From Selenia dentaria (Eukaryota > Arthropoda > Insecta > Lepidoptera > Geometridae): a DNA stretch of 64,000 nt. The DNA lies in NCBI GenBank assembly GCA_917880725.1, contig OU862884.1, positions 7,770,001 through 7,834,000 of the forward strand, in the 5' to 3' direction. Shown one piece after another: positions 11,995-22,262 of the stretch (positions within the stretch are counted from its first letter, which is position 1; each line of letters opens with the position of its first letter). The position numbers were made by a program, and so were the translations under genes. The notes under the pieces are model-generated. The model was not told the origin of the DNA and made no database searches. It was given only the letters and a program-made list of their open reading frames with translations.

Positions 11995-13484
11995 TTGAAG
12001 TTAGACGTCAGATCTAACAGTATTGGAACTATCGAGAATAACACCTTTACATATCTTACAAAACTTGTACAATTGAACTTAGGACATAATTACGCAACAT
12101 AACAAAGGAACTTTTTCACAAAAACACTTTTTCACATAAACTGTATTCTGTTTCATTTTTAAATAACCAAATCAAATCCATAGAAGTAAATACTTTTAAA
12201 GGATTGCCCATCAGAAAGTTAAAATTATAAAATAATAATTTAGTTAGAAATTTAATTAGAAATTTAGAAGGGTATCATTCAGTGGTCTAAATATTTCTGA
12301 ACTAGATTTAAGCCGTGAGAATATAACTTCTTTAGGTGACTTTGCTTTTGTGAACATGTACAAACTAGAAAGTCTTAATTTAAGTTTTAATTCAATTGAA
12401 AAAATACACTCATTAGCATTATTCTCCTTGGTGATGATGTTAGAACTTGATTTGTCAGATAATAAACCGAAAGATTTTTATTTCGAAAGTTCCACTCTAT
12501 CACACCTTATCATAATACGTGCTCATCATAAGAATATAGAACACATTAGTAAAAACTTCTTTAAGGGCGACGTTAACCATTTAACATTACTTGATTTGTC
12601 TCATAATAATATCAAAGAAATAGAATCACTTCCACTATTTACAAGGCGTTTGCATTTAGACTTATCTTCAAATACAAATATGAAAGTTTATTCCAAATCA
12701 TTTAATATAGAAACAGTAAACAGTAATATAGAAACAGGCGGGTTGACATTACAAAACGTTAGAACAAATTTTACATTTGAAAACTCTAGTGCAGAGATTG
12801 ATTTTTTAAAATTACAATCATGTTTTATAGCTGACCTTAATAAAGTGTTTATTTCTAATATAAAAAATACGAGATTTTTAAATTTGAGTATGAATGAAAT
12901 TACTATTGTTGATAAAAATTCATTTCAAAACATGACAAACCTTAAAAGCCTCGATTTAAGTTTAAACAAGATCGCTTATATACAACCTGGTTCTTTTTTG
13001 CATTCAAAGCAACTAACAAACCTTAACTTGTTCGGAAACAGTTTATCTTCATTACAGCTTGGAGTTTTCAATGGGCCCAAGGAATTACGGGATCTTAACC
13101 TCTCACAAAACATGTTACGTGTATTTGATGCTAATTATTTTCTTTCTGTTGTTAAGTTATCTCTGGACAATAACGTTGTAACTAGTTTAAATTTACCAGA
13201 TTTTTTGAATACTAATATAAAAGAGTTGAGTATTATTGGCAACCAATTGTCATGTTATTGCGGATATAATCAAAAAATTTAAAAATTCGCATCGCATAAT
13301 ATTTGAAAAATCATTAAACTATTACACGGAAAATGTGAACGGAATACCGTGCACACACGTTACGAATGACGGAATTGTGTACGATTCAGACAACTACAGT
13401 GCAAATATTACATCTCTAATTCACTTACTAGGGGAAGCCTTAGAAAAGATTAATTTTGTCGTTACAAAATATTGCGGGAAATAG
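11995..13484 (+). pseudogene. Leucine-rich-repeat protein gene, degenerate copy
   Basis: Encodes a run of about 15 extracellular-type LRRs (pattern LxxLxLSxNxI), for example LVQLNLGHN, LTLLDLSHNNI, LKSLDLSLNKI and LTNLNLFGNSL. It ends in an LRR C-terminal cap with Cys residues (NQLSC, then GIPC and KYC). The longest open part is 12350-13282, and the cap continues in another frame at 13236-13484. Breaks: a frame change near 12095, TAA near 12228, another frame change before 12290, and one near 13250. No signal peptide, transmembrane segment or TIR domain is visible. It resembles the ectodomain of insect Toll- or chaoptin-like receptors but cannot be assigned. AT-rich codon use matches its surroundings. 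Confidence 0.7.
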
Positions 13485-13755
13485 TAAAAAAACAAAAGAG
13501 TCATTGGAAACTTTAATTATAACGACTAAAAGTAAGTTAACGGGTATCAATGGTCAGTTATTGGAAGTCAATCCGTAGTAGAAAATAAAATAAAAATTCG
13601 ATTTTACCAAAATAATATAAGAAATATCCATAAACAGTATTGGCGACATATCGTGATTGTAATTACGTACACAACAGAAGTAGACAATGTGTCAGAGGAA
13701 TAGCTACGATCTTTAGCATGTAGGTACTGCATTTACTGTATATTTATCTTTAATG
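13485..13755. other. Spacer, nothing recognised
   Basis: No open frame or repeat that I can support between the LRR pseudogene and the LINE fragment. Confidence 0.4.
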
Positions 13756-14215
13756 CATTCGTTCGCAGTAAGCTGGAGTTCGTAGCTATAGTTTGGGATC
13801 CGAGTGAGGCTGTCTACAGTTTGATGATTGAAAGGCTGCAGCGTAAATTCGCTAGGTATGTCTATAAACGTATGTACGGATACTATTCATACCTTTATCC
13901 ATCACTTTTTGTCTCAGAAATGATCGGAGTAAGTACATTAGAGTACAGGCGTAAATTGCTATTAGTCATTCACTATTGCCAAATAATGCGCAATAGAGTC
14001 AATAATCCAACCGTGTTGGGTAATATTGTTTTATTTGTGTCAAATAACTACATTCGCACAGGGAGTCGACGCCGTCATCAACTGTTCACATGTCCCGTTT
14101 CACGTACGGCAGGAACGCGCCCACGCGCAGGCTGTTCACTATTCTTGATCAATTTACGCACGAGTTCCAGCATTTCGACATTTTCAATGACGGTATGAGT
14201 ACAATTGTATCTAGT
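13756..14215 (+). pseudogene. Jockey/CR1-type RT C-terminal fragment
   Basis: The frame around 13760-14060 reads VRSKLEF, VWDPSEAV, MIERLQRKFARYVYKRMYGYY and YPSLFVSEMIGVSTLEYRR, the region after the RT domain in many arthropod LINEs. A frame change near 14070 is followed by SRFTYGRNAPTRRLFTILDQF, the usual distal tail. 5'-truncated, no endonuclease and no RT catalytic motif. Confidence 0.7.
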
Positions 14216-14806
14216 TTAAGCCTATTTATAACATGTTACCTAAATAGTTAGCGTTTTGTTCTATACTGTCAGCTTACTACATCATTTAAAAAATATATAA
14301 ATTTACAAACGCAACTATGCATAGATACATAATTAGCAATCTTCTTCTAAATTCTTCACTTAAATAACGACAATGCATAAATCTTACAAAAAAATGTTTT
14401 GCTGCTTAGATGCATTGCAAGATAGTAGGCTACTAGGAACCTAGCTACGACTTTAGATCATTACGGTGTTAATTATTGTAAAGTAACTAATGTGTATTAT
14501 AGAAATACATTTATGTACTTAAACAACTTTTGGTTTCTATTTTACATAAACTCCTTCAGTTAACTAGATCGCATTTTATCGGTATTTAATAGTCACGAGA
14601 TACGTGACGACCCTGTGAAAGTCTTAACTGGTAAATACGTGGTTTTATCATAATACCATAATATATGACATGTACTTTTCCAATTTCAATATCTACTACA
14701 AAGAATTTCATTTATTCTGGGACATGATATTGAAATATGAAACGCAACGGTTTTTTTCGTAAACATATTGCAAGAAATTCACTATGTTATCTTACTTGTA
14801 TCTTGT
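14216..14806. other. AT-rich DNA, nothing recognised
   Basis: No supported feature. Confidence 0.4.
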
Positions 14807-15027
14807 TAGTGCAGGATCTTCTTCTTAGTCGTATCCTCATGGCTGAGGGACGTGATTTTGGTGTGTAGTCTGTGCCACCATTTTTCTCCAGCTCTCTCTA
14901 TCTTGCGCCATTTGAATGGATGATTGTAAGGTGGCCCCTGTTGCCTCTTGAGTGGTGTGTGTCCATCGCGTTGGAGAGCGCCCTCTGCCTCGTTTTCCAG
15001 TCGTAGTGCTCCCTCGTAGTGCAGGAT
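14807..15027 (-). mobile_element. RTE-type LINE 3' fragment with 11-bp target duplication
   Basis: A 199-bp insert (14818-15016) flanked by TAGTGCAGGAT at 14807-14817 and 15017-15027. On the minus strand it reads GKRGRGRSPTRWTHTTQEATG and RESWRKMVAQTTHQNHV, the C-terminal signature of RTE proteins, and it ends in an AAG-type tail (CTTCTTCTT on plus). Severely 5'-truncated. The left breakpoint of the segmental duplication (14843) falls inside it, so unit 2 carries only its right part (40193-40366). Confidence 0.75.
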
Positions 15028-16066
15028 AATAATGTAAAAAAACCTTGTTTATTCTGTTTATTACTTTTTGCTTCATGTATAAGTTTTGAACTGTAATTCG
15101 GCATTTTTTTTTGAAGTGGTTGCAAAAAACCCTATATCTGCCATTTTGAATTTTGAGTCTGCGCGTGAATGGATTTTGAAATTTCGTGAGTAGAAATCAT
15201 ATTATAAAAATTATGAAGTGTTGCGTTGCGACATCAAACCAAAAGTTAGGTAATTGAAAAAATCTTCTTTCGGTCTTCATAAGTCTCGAATATCGTGAAA
15301 CCTATTCTGATTATATACCATTACTTAGTGTGATTTGGTATGTTCATTAAATCAGTCCTAACCAGGAAATTTTTGTTGGACCACTATAATTATATAAATA
15401 GATACCATCACTATTTAGATAACCTCCAGATAACTTTTCCATCATAGCATAAAATAAATACGTAGAAAAACACCTAATCGGCCCTTGTAAGTAGTATTGT
15501 TGTGCTCCTAATCACGGGCAAGAACTATGAAAAACATTAGCATGCCATATCGTATCGTAACTTTTTGGAAATAATTCCTATCCAAAAAACCCCCACACGA
15601 CATTTCGAATACTTTTCAGAGAACATGGACACGCGTAGGCTGGATGACTACCCGTTGGAATAAAGAAATATACAATTATACGCGATATAATTCGTTGAAC
15701 GTTGTTTAATTTCAATGTAAAAGAATCGCTAAATCTAACAAATCAGTATATGTATCATAGTGCCTTACGATATAAGTATTATATGATATTTAATATGACA
15801 CCTACTTACCGCTGTCTAAACTAAACCATAGACCGGATTCGGTCTGGATACGGATTTATACAGAGCTGCACACTCATCAGCAGAATCGAGGTAGAGAGGT
15901 AGAGATACATAACCAATACCTATGATAGAGGTTAGAGGATAAAGTTTCTCCTCTAACGTTAAATTCTCCGCTGAAGACGAACGTAACCGAAATACACGCG
16001 TCTATATTTCTTAAAGTATAGTCGTAAGTACATCGGTTAAACATTCTTCAGAAAAATAAGAATATA
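15028..16066. other. Block A DNA, nothing recognised
   Basis: AT-rich and duplicated at 40378-41416. No coding signal. Includes GGTAGAGAGGTAGAGAT-type low-complexity sequence near 15889. Confidence 0.4.
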
Positions 16067-17243
16067 ATATACGTGTTTGGTACCAACATCATTCTATAGG
16101 GAAACACTTTGTAACGCTTTTACTCTTGTCTTTGGTAACTGGTCTGGTCTACCGCTGTGTAGAGTCACTAGCTGGGTTTGGATAAAATATACTTTTGGAA
16201 GTAAATTCAGTAGTAAGTGTAGTTCACCATTGCGTGTTAGTCAGTGTTAAATAAAGAATCATATCCAGAATTGACCTGTCAATCTTCTGGACATAAGATG
16301 TCGTGTATATAGTGATGTTAATTAGTTTAAAAAACATCTCATTTTTTTCTTATTTATATATCACGAACTTATATCAAAATCGGTAATCAGTAAAAATAGA
16401 AAATATTTTTTTCTTGTCGTATTTTATTTTATTATCTTTAGGGAAACTTACAGCTAGGCATAAACATAATACTTTAATAATGTACTTATAGACAGTTACA
16501 AATTTGCACTTTTAAGTATTTACATTATAGGTATAAATAGTTCGTAAACAATAAAATATAAAACTGAAGATTAGGTGATAAAAAAATCATTACTTAATAA
16601 CCGCTTGAACTGCGCGATAGTTGTGTTATATACATCAATGTCGTGTTGTAAAGCTACTGCGTTGAAACTGCGACTCGCTCTTAACAGATAAGTATTTTGT
16701 CTATAGTGAGTATTAACTCGGGGAACGTACAGAGAACACGGTCTTTTGAAGAGGTAATATGGCAATTTCAGACTTATTCGCGCCAGTAGCTCGGGGCAAT
16801 CGACCGAACGGTATATTTAGAGTATTCCTCTTTGCAGTCATAGACTAACATAATATTATACTTTGCAGTCTCTCATTTATTGTCGATGTGCCGTTTGACG
16901 GACTTCACGGTTTCTACTGTGAAAGTGATAAAGCACAAATACAGTCAAGGGTGATGAAATGTAATGACAGGTTTTTTCCTTATTTTAGTATTTAGGTACT
17001 TTATAAGCAGTTGTTAATTGATCTGCTATATGAATAAAGTATGTAGTAGTGTAGCAATTGTTATACTCGTAGTTTAAGCACGTAATCTTTAATCCATCAA
17101 AGGTCATTGGTCATCATGCGGCCAGACACAATATAAATTTCATTGTTATAATATAACGACTCTCAGACGAGTTACCAAAGACAAGAGTAAAAGCGTTACA
17201 AAGTGTTTCCCTATAGAATGATGTTGGTACCAAACACGTATAT
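16067..17243. mobile_element. TIR element with 80-bp inverted repeats
   Basis: Arms at 16067-16146 and 17164-17243 are complementary over 80 bp with one mismatch (ATATACGTGTTTGGTACC... against ...GGTACCAAACACGTATAT). The second copy (41417-42593) has perfect arms, so the mismatch arose after duplication. No transposase is present. The 1.0-kb interior includes a minus-strand LINE tail. A non-autonomous DNA transposon is the simplest reading; the target duplication is unclear (possibly TA). Confidence 0.65.
16568..16830 (-). pseudogene. Jockey-type RT C-terminal tail inside the TIR element
   Basis: Minus-strand translation reads CPELLARISLKLPYYLF, VPRVNTHYRQNTYLLRAS, RSFNAV and QFKRLL, matching the last residues of Jockey/CR1-type ORF2 proteins (charged start, VPRxRTxYG-like motif, LxQFKxxL end). 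A frame change lies near 16765. Duplicated at 41918-42180. Confidence 0.55.
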
Positions 17244-18065
17244 GAGGAGAATAAAGTAAATGCACAACAATAAATTCTTATCTAAATATATGTTCAAATT
17301 TCTTAAAATAGTGGTTACGTTTAATTTTATATATCTATGTAGCTTTTATATCAACGTATTAATTATATTCACGTACTTTAATTTATTCACGAATACAATG
17401 CCTATAAAAACATTTTCTACAAACCTACTACTGCACTACACTACTTAACTCTAGTAAAACTAATTATGAGTACTTCTTAAACTTAAAAAAAATTATTAGT
17501 ATTTATTTTGTTAGTCCGTTCTAAAAGAGTTGACTGTTAATTATAAAAATAATAATGTAAATCCTTGTATATAACTAATGTGTTAATTATTAATAATTGT
17601 ATATAAAATAATTCATTATAAATTTATGTATTATAAATAAGGGCTGTGTATTTTGTTTAATAAATAAAATAAAATATAAAATTTTAATATTTTACAGTTT
17701 TCACTTGTATGTTATGTTGTATATAAAGGCACATGATGGCAAGATGGCATGCTCCAATTTCGTGGCTGGGCGTGGATTAAGCGGGCGCTGAGAATAAGAT
17801 ATCACATATACAAAGAGTCTGCTTTTATTACGTCACACTGAGATTTATAGTTACAACAGGGGCTCGTTTAGAACCTCAGTGAAGGCGCACTCGGAGTGCA
17901 ACTTTTCGCACTAACGCCACTAACTAACTAACGCCATTCCGAACCTCAGGGTAAAACACTCGGTTGTTCTAACTCGAGCTTCCGAACCTCGGAGAGTAGC
18001 AACTTTTTAACCATCAAAATCGATCGGTGAAAGGTTGCAACCCGCATCTGACATAACTTTGACCA
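17244..18065. other. Block A 3' part, AT-rich with GAACCTC motifs
   Basis: No gene; the 62-codon frame at 17260-17448 is conserved in copy 2 only because the duplication is recent. Near 17870-18000 the block contains several copies of a TTCCGAACCTC-type motif, expanded in copy 2. Confidence 0.4.
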
Positions 18066-18235
18066 GATTCAGATATTTTATTGCTTCCATATACAATGTA
18101 AAGGTGTTAAAAAAAATTTACTTAAAGTCTTATATGGACCCTGTCGGGCACCGCAAAGTTAGAAGAGAGGAAGACGCAATTATGGTTATATAAATATAAA
18201 TTGATTTGTAACATATTGGTAGAAATAATTTAAAT
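18066..18235. other. Unit-1-specific left flank of the Polinton
   Basis: 170 bp with no counterpart in unit 2 and no feature I can name. Confidence 0.5.
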
Positions 18236-18241
18236 GTCAAT
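18236..18241. repeat. Polinton target-site duplication, left (GTCAAT)
   Basis: GTCAAT directly before AGTAGGGG; repeated at 34164-34169 directly after CCCCTACT. Six base pairs is the known Polinton/Maverick target-duplication size. Confidence 0.92.
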
Positions 18242-18334
18242 AGTAGGGGAGAATTGGGGCTTCTGCCTCACACTCTCCCTTCGCTCGAGTGCGATGCAGA
18301 AGCCTCAATTCTCCAGCACGACATCGGCCGACCT
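18242..18334 (+). repeat. Polinton terminal inverted repeat, left
   Basis: About 93 bp, complementary to 34071-34163 with roughly 6 mismatches. Each repeat is itself a hairpin: GGAGAATTGGGGCTTCTGC pairs with GCAGAAGCCTCAATTCTCC (one mismatch), with a loop of about 29 bases. Confidence 0.92.
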
Positions 18335-19365
18335 ACCGCATCGTATCATGTCATGGCAAGCCGATGCGCGATGCTAACGTGCTTAATTATTATCGGCGCG
18401 CGATAGCGCATCGAGTGTCTCGAGTAAGACACCGCGCGTGCCGAGGCGATACGCGATACAATGTTTTCATTTGCGTGAAAGCTATTTTGTTACACGACTG
18501 GTTGATGTAACTAAGAGATCTTTCCTGTGTAAAGGAGACTAATCAATAATATGCTCGCCTCTATTCGGTTTGCAATGCGTTTTGATACTGCTGCGGTTTG
18601 TATAGAGACTGCATAACATTTAGTTGTAAAACATTTGACTTATGTAGTAGCCTTACATGTCTATCTAGGTCACAGTTAGCTTGTTTTGTAATCGTCCATG
18701 TATTAAATACTAGAAAGATTGATTCATATAAAAAATCTCTCCAAAATGCTTTACGGAACTCTAGTCTCGGAAAATAACATTAAATATTTATCCATCGTAT
18801 CCACGTAAAATATAAATCCAGCCTTCGTCATTTCACTTGACTTCCAATGTTTTTATTTTTTAGGTCAGAGTGACATCGTTAGATTATGAGATAGTAAGAT
18901 TTTATATTATTGACGTTCACCTGATGGCCATTAAACACATCTGCTCATAACAGTAACAGATCCACATAAAACTTTGATCGACAAGATTTTGTACCGCCCT
19001 GCGCTGCGCTCCACACCCTCGTAGGCAAAAGATGTTATGCCTCACAATGCCCAATAATTTCACTGTCTACCATGCACTTCAAACCAAACACAGCGATGCT
19101 GGCACATAGCTGCTTGGTGGCGGAATAACTCGCAAAGCGGTGGTGTCTACTCAGACGAGTTTTAGCATACGAAAAAATCACCTAGTAAATGCTAAGAACT
19201 TTTATAGTAGGTAGGTAAAACTAAACTTTAGATCTTTATAGTATGTGAACTAACAGTTATAACTGTAATACTTAGACGTTTGTGCGATGTTAGCAGCCAA
19301 GATTGATAAGGTTATTTTCAATTAAACAACGTAATAACTACAATAATAACCTTGAAGCGATGATA
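18335..19365. other. Polinton left arm, non-coding, probable nested repeat
   Basis: GC-rich for the first 150 bp, then AT-rich. About 18900-19180 (ACCTGATGGCCATTAAACAC ... GGTGGTGTCTACTCAGACGAG) resembles an interspersed repeat remembered from lepidopteran genomes. No target duplication was found, so this is tentative. The 73-codon frame at 18289-18510 overlaps the inverted repeat and is not credible. Confidence 0.35.
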
Positions 19366-19699
19366 ACTCAATGGTTGGCGTGGTCGGCTAACGTCCCGAA
19401 AGGCGCGGGTTCGAACCCCAACAATGAGCATGAGCTTTGGAGACAATATCGTGAGGAAACCATAGCATGGTGGTAGGGCATTTTCTAGCTCGTGATCGCC
19501 TGGCTAGCTACCACCCTCTTGTAGAAAATCTGTTGACAAACACCTGATGGTGTGTTCCGGCAGCCTCACTCGAGAGCCAGTGTGCCATTACAGCTGGTAG
19601 CATTTGCCACCATCTTCGGCTACAGCGTCACATAACATCAAGTGACCTGGTAGCCAAATACCTAGACTGTGAACTGTAAAAAAAAACAAAACAAAAAGT
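19361..19699 (+). mobile_element. tRNA-derived SINE inside the Polinton left arm
   Basis: A near-consensus A box TGGCGTGGTCGG (19376-19387) and a perfect B box GGTTCGAACCC (19408-19418), RNA polymerase III promoter elements, are followed by about 260 bp of unrelated body and an A-rich tail at 19678-19699. The A-to-B spacing is shorter than in a real tRNA and the cloverleaf is incomplete, so this is a SINE head, not a tRNA gene. Confidence 0.6.
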
Positions 19700-20308
19700 G
19701 AATAGAATATTACTAGTTCTTGAAGTGTAGAAGTTGCTTTTTAAGGGGTATAATTTATTATGTGTCGCATAGATGTAATTAATCAAAATATAGTTTTAAA
19801 TTCCCTACAGAGCCAAACAGTATATAGGGGCTTGTTTTTGGAACATTTTAAATTATCACTTTATGTATCTTATCTGTGAACAATAAGTAAAGCATAGACC
19901 GAGGTTTAAGGATAATTAAAAATTAGTTTAAGAATATTTAGCACAAAATTGTGATTTCATTATGTTTGTGACTGAAAATAAGGAAGGGCTATGCATCAAA
20001 ATACCAAATAATTAGTAATTATTAGGATTTATTTCAAGATATGGGTGGTTTTAGACCAGATAAGTACATGCGACTTCCTTATAAAAATTTCGTCTCAGGT
20101 ATCCGCGACGGCGAGGCGCCGCTAACATAAATGGAATTGTGAATAAAGCCTTGACCACGGTGAGCGTTCAATGCTTAAATAAATTTAATCTGTATTCGCA
20201 TGCGGCATACAGTTCATTACGATCAGTATCATATAAATAACATGTCAGCACTTCAATATAAAAATTATGAAATGGTGTGTGTGTGTACGCGGTTTAATAA
20301 AGTGATGT

Positions 20309-20317
20309 TATAAATAG
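20309..20317 (+). promoter_or_regulatory. TATA box of the spliced Polinton gene
   Basis: TATAAATAG about 30 bp before a TCATAT initiator-like site (20338-20343). No ATG occurs between that site and the predicted donor at 20392. A second TATAAATA lies at 20233-20240. Confidence 0.5.
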
Positions 20318-20389
20318 ATGTGCATCGAATAATTTGCTCATATATTTTATTGTTCTGCGATCTGTGAAGTGACATTTGGATCGGAAAGT

Positions 20390-21492
20390 ATGTAAGTGTT
20401 TTTTTTTAATTGCCCCTCAAATATGTTAACATTTCTATCCTGAATAATTTTAGTTTAACTTCAAATTAATAGTAATCATCATGAACTATTCCTTAGACAA
20501 TATTGTTTTAAAATATTTGGCTATAAATTATTAATTTTTGATTTTTTTTTATCACTTAAAAATCAGCCTAAATTCTTAACTTAGTAATTAATTTAGGTAC
20601 TTATTTTGACATCATTTTTGATGGTATTTTTATTTGTTGTTTTTTTATACATTGAGCTTTCTTAACGATTGATAATTTCGATTTCGCAGGCCGGGTTGGT
20701 CGCAAAACCCTTTCTGGGCTGATGAAACGGACGCTGAGTCCGATGTAGAAGCGGGTGGTAGTCTACCGCTAACACAAGCAGCTCCACCTCCATCGGAAAA
20801 GAAAAAAGAAGGCGGTGCGAGCACTGCGAACAAGAAACGAGCCAACAGCACTTCGTCAGCGCCGAAGAAAAAGAACAAGACGGTTGAAAAAAACTCTGAA
20901 ACTGAAGATTTGTCCCTAGGACAAAATTTATTTCTTGAGGTAAGATACATTTTGTTATCTATTTACATTATTTCATAGTGAGTAATATTATAATATATTA
21001 TTTTTGTACTCAATTGCACTTATCACATATAAACTGAATTGAATATGGTGTCATTAAACGCTTGTGCATAGAGTGGTCTAAAATTAAAATATTTTGATAC
21101 TTCTGTACTACGAGTGTGTGCGATATTTAATTGAAATCCTTACAATAACTTTATTTCGTATATTTTAGGAGGCGGTTGAAAGCAGCTTGAAGCAGTTGAA
21201 GCCGGTTCGAGCGGCATCACTGCAAAGCTTCTTGTCTCAGCGCGGGGCGAGCGGCTACACAACTCAGCGAGATCTCGTAAGAGCTGGTGAATACTACATC
21301 AAATTGAGGGTTTACAACTGTCGTGAAGCGGAGACCGAGCCAGCCGACGAGCGTTGGAAGAGAGCGCTCGTCACCCTCAAGCTGTGCACTGATGCAGACA
21401 CAGCTGTCTGGCGCGCTGTGTCCAGCCTTGTGCAGGCTGGTAAACAAGAATTTAAATCTATTCAGCCTATTATGTATCCGAAACCGCGCTGA
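20390..21492 (+). CDS. Unknown 191-residue protein, three exons, split start codon
   Basis: I do not recognise this protein. Exon 1 (about 20340-20391) is untranslated and ends in AT before a strong donor GTAAGTG (20392). Exon 2 (20690-20939) begins with G after TTTCGCAG, so splicing creates the ATG. Exon 3 (21169-21492) follows a GTAAGA donor and a TATTTTAG acceptor, in phase 0, and ends in TGA. The product starts MPGWSQNPFW, then an acidic patch and a Pro/Ser/Lys-rich linker with KKKR-like basic clusters (possible nuclear signal). The C-terminal domain of about 105 residues (LQSFLSQRGASGY ... YYIKLRVYNC ... IQPIMYP) looks folded. Exons are clearly GC-richer than the AT-rich virion genes, which suggests acquisition from a host gene. 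No signal peptide or membrane segment. Predicted splicing only. Confidence 0.65.
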
Positions 21493-21513
21493 TGATATTT
21501 TTACATTTTTATA

Positions 21514-21519
21514 AATAAA
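21514..21519 (+). terminator. Poly(A) signal of the spliced gene
   Basis: AATAAA 21 bases after the TGA stop, consistent with a complete transcription unit. Confidence 0.55.
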
Positions 21520-21550
21520 TACCATATATCTTTCGATTTTATAAGCCTAA

Positions 21551-22085
21551 TTTACTTACTTTTGTTTCCTTTACAGCATACATATATGAAATACTGAAAT
21601 GTCAAATGCAAATACTGAAATACAAATATTGAAATTCAAATACTGAAATTATAAACTCAAAATTTGAAATGACAAAACTGATTTAAAACTTAATTCATAT
21701 ATTATTATTTTTTATCAATTAAACATTATTAAGCAGATTTTGTAATTGAATGTTTCAGTTCCTAGTTGAATTCATGGCTTAGCTGTAAAAAAATAATTAG
21801 TTAATCATAGTTGTTACGTACTTACCTTGGTTTATTTACAGCTCACAAATATCAAATACTGAAATGTCAAATGCAAATACTGAAATACAAATATTGAAAT
21901 TCGAATACTGAAATTATAAACTCAAAACTAGAAATGACAAAACTGATTTAAAACTGAATTCATTTTTTAATTCATAATTGAATGTAACAACATTGACATT
22001 TCAGTAGCTAGTTGATTTTTGTGGTTTGGTTGTAAAAATATTATAATTAGTTTAACATAGTTGAAGTTAATTTAGCACTTATTTA
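21551..22085 (+). repeat. Two tandem copies of a ~265-bp repeat
   Basis: Copies at about 21551-21815 and 21816-22085, offset 265 bp, diverged at scattered sites. Each contains a cluster of AATACTGAAAT-like units and ends in a TTCAG...CTAGTTGA block. They lie between the spliced gene and the polymerase, with no coding potential. Confidence 0.75.
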
Positions 22086-22262
22086 CATATCAGAAAAACA
22101 GAAATCTATGAACATAGCCTACTTTATCTTGCTCTTCTATAATTAATATGACTATGAAATTAATTCACTATTTCAATAAAATCTAAGCGTTATAACTATA
22201 TAGAGACTGAGATTTACTATTTTGAATATTGATACGCGGGTCGCATTCTGAGTAGGATCAAA

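Larger units (their letters stand above)
14843..18065. repeat. Duplicated block A, copy 1
   Basis: Matches 40193-43402 almost base for base (offset 25,350 falling to 25,337). Contains no intact gene. Holds a TIR element (16067-17243) with a LINE tail inside, and GAACCTC-type motifs near 17870-18000. Confidence 0.9.

Noticed and set aside
17260..17448. 62-codon frame identical in both A copies
   Set aside because: Hydrophobic AT-rich frame; identity follows from the recent duplication.
19361..19435. Possible tRNA gene
   Set aside because: Perfect B box but A-to-B spacing too short, no acceptor stem, and an A tail 260 bp on: a SINE head.
20645..20950. 101-codon minus-strand frame
   Set aside because: Complement of exon 2 of the spliced gene; contains no motif and crosses splice sites.
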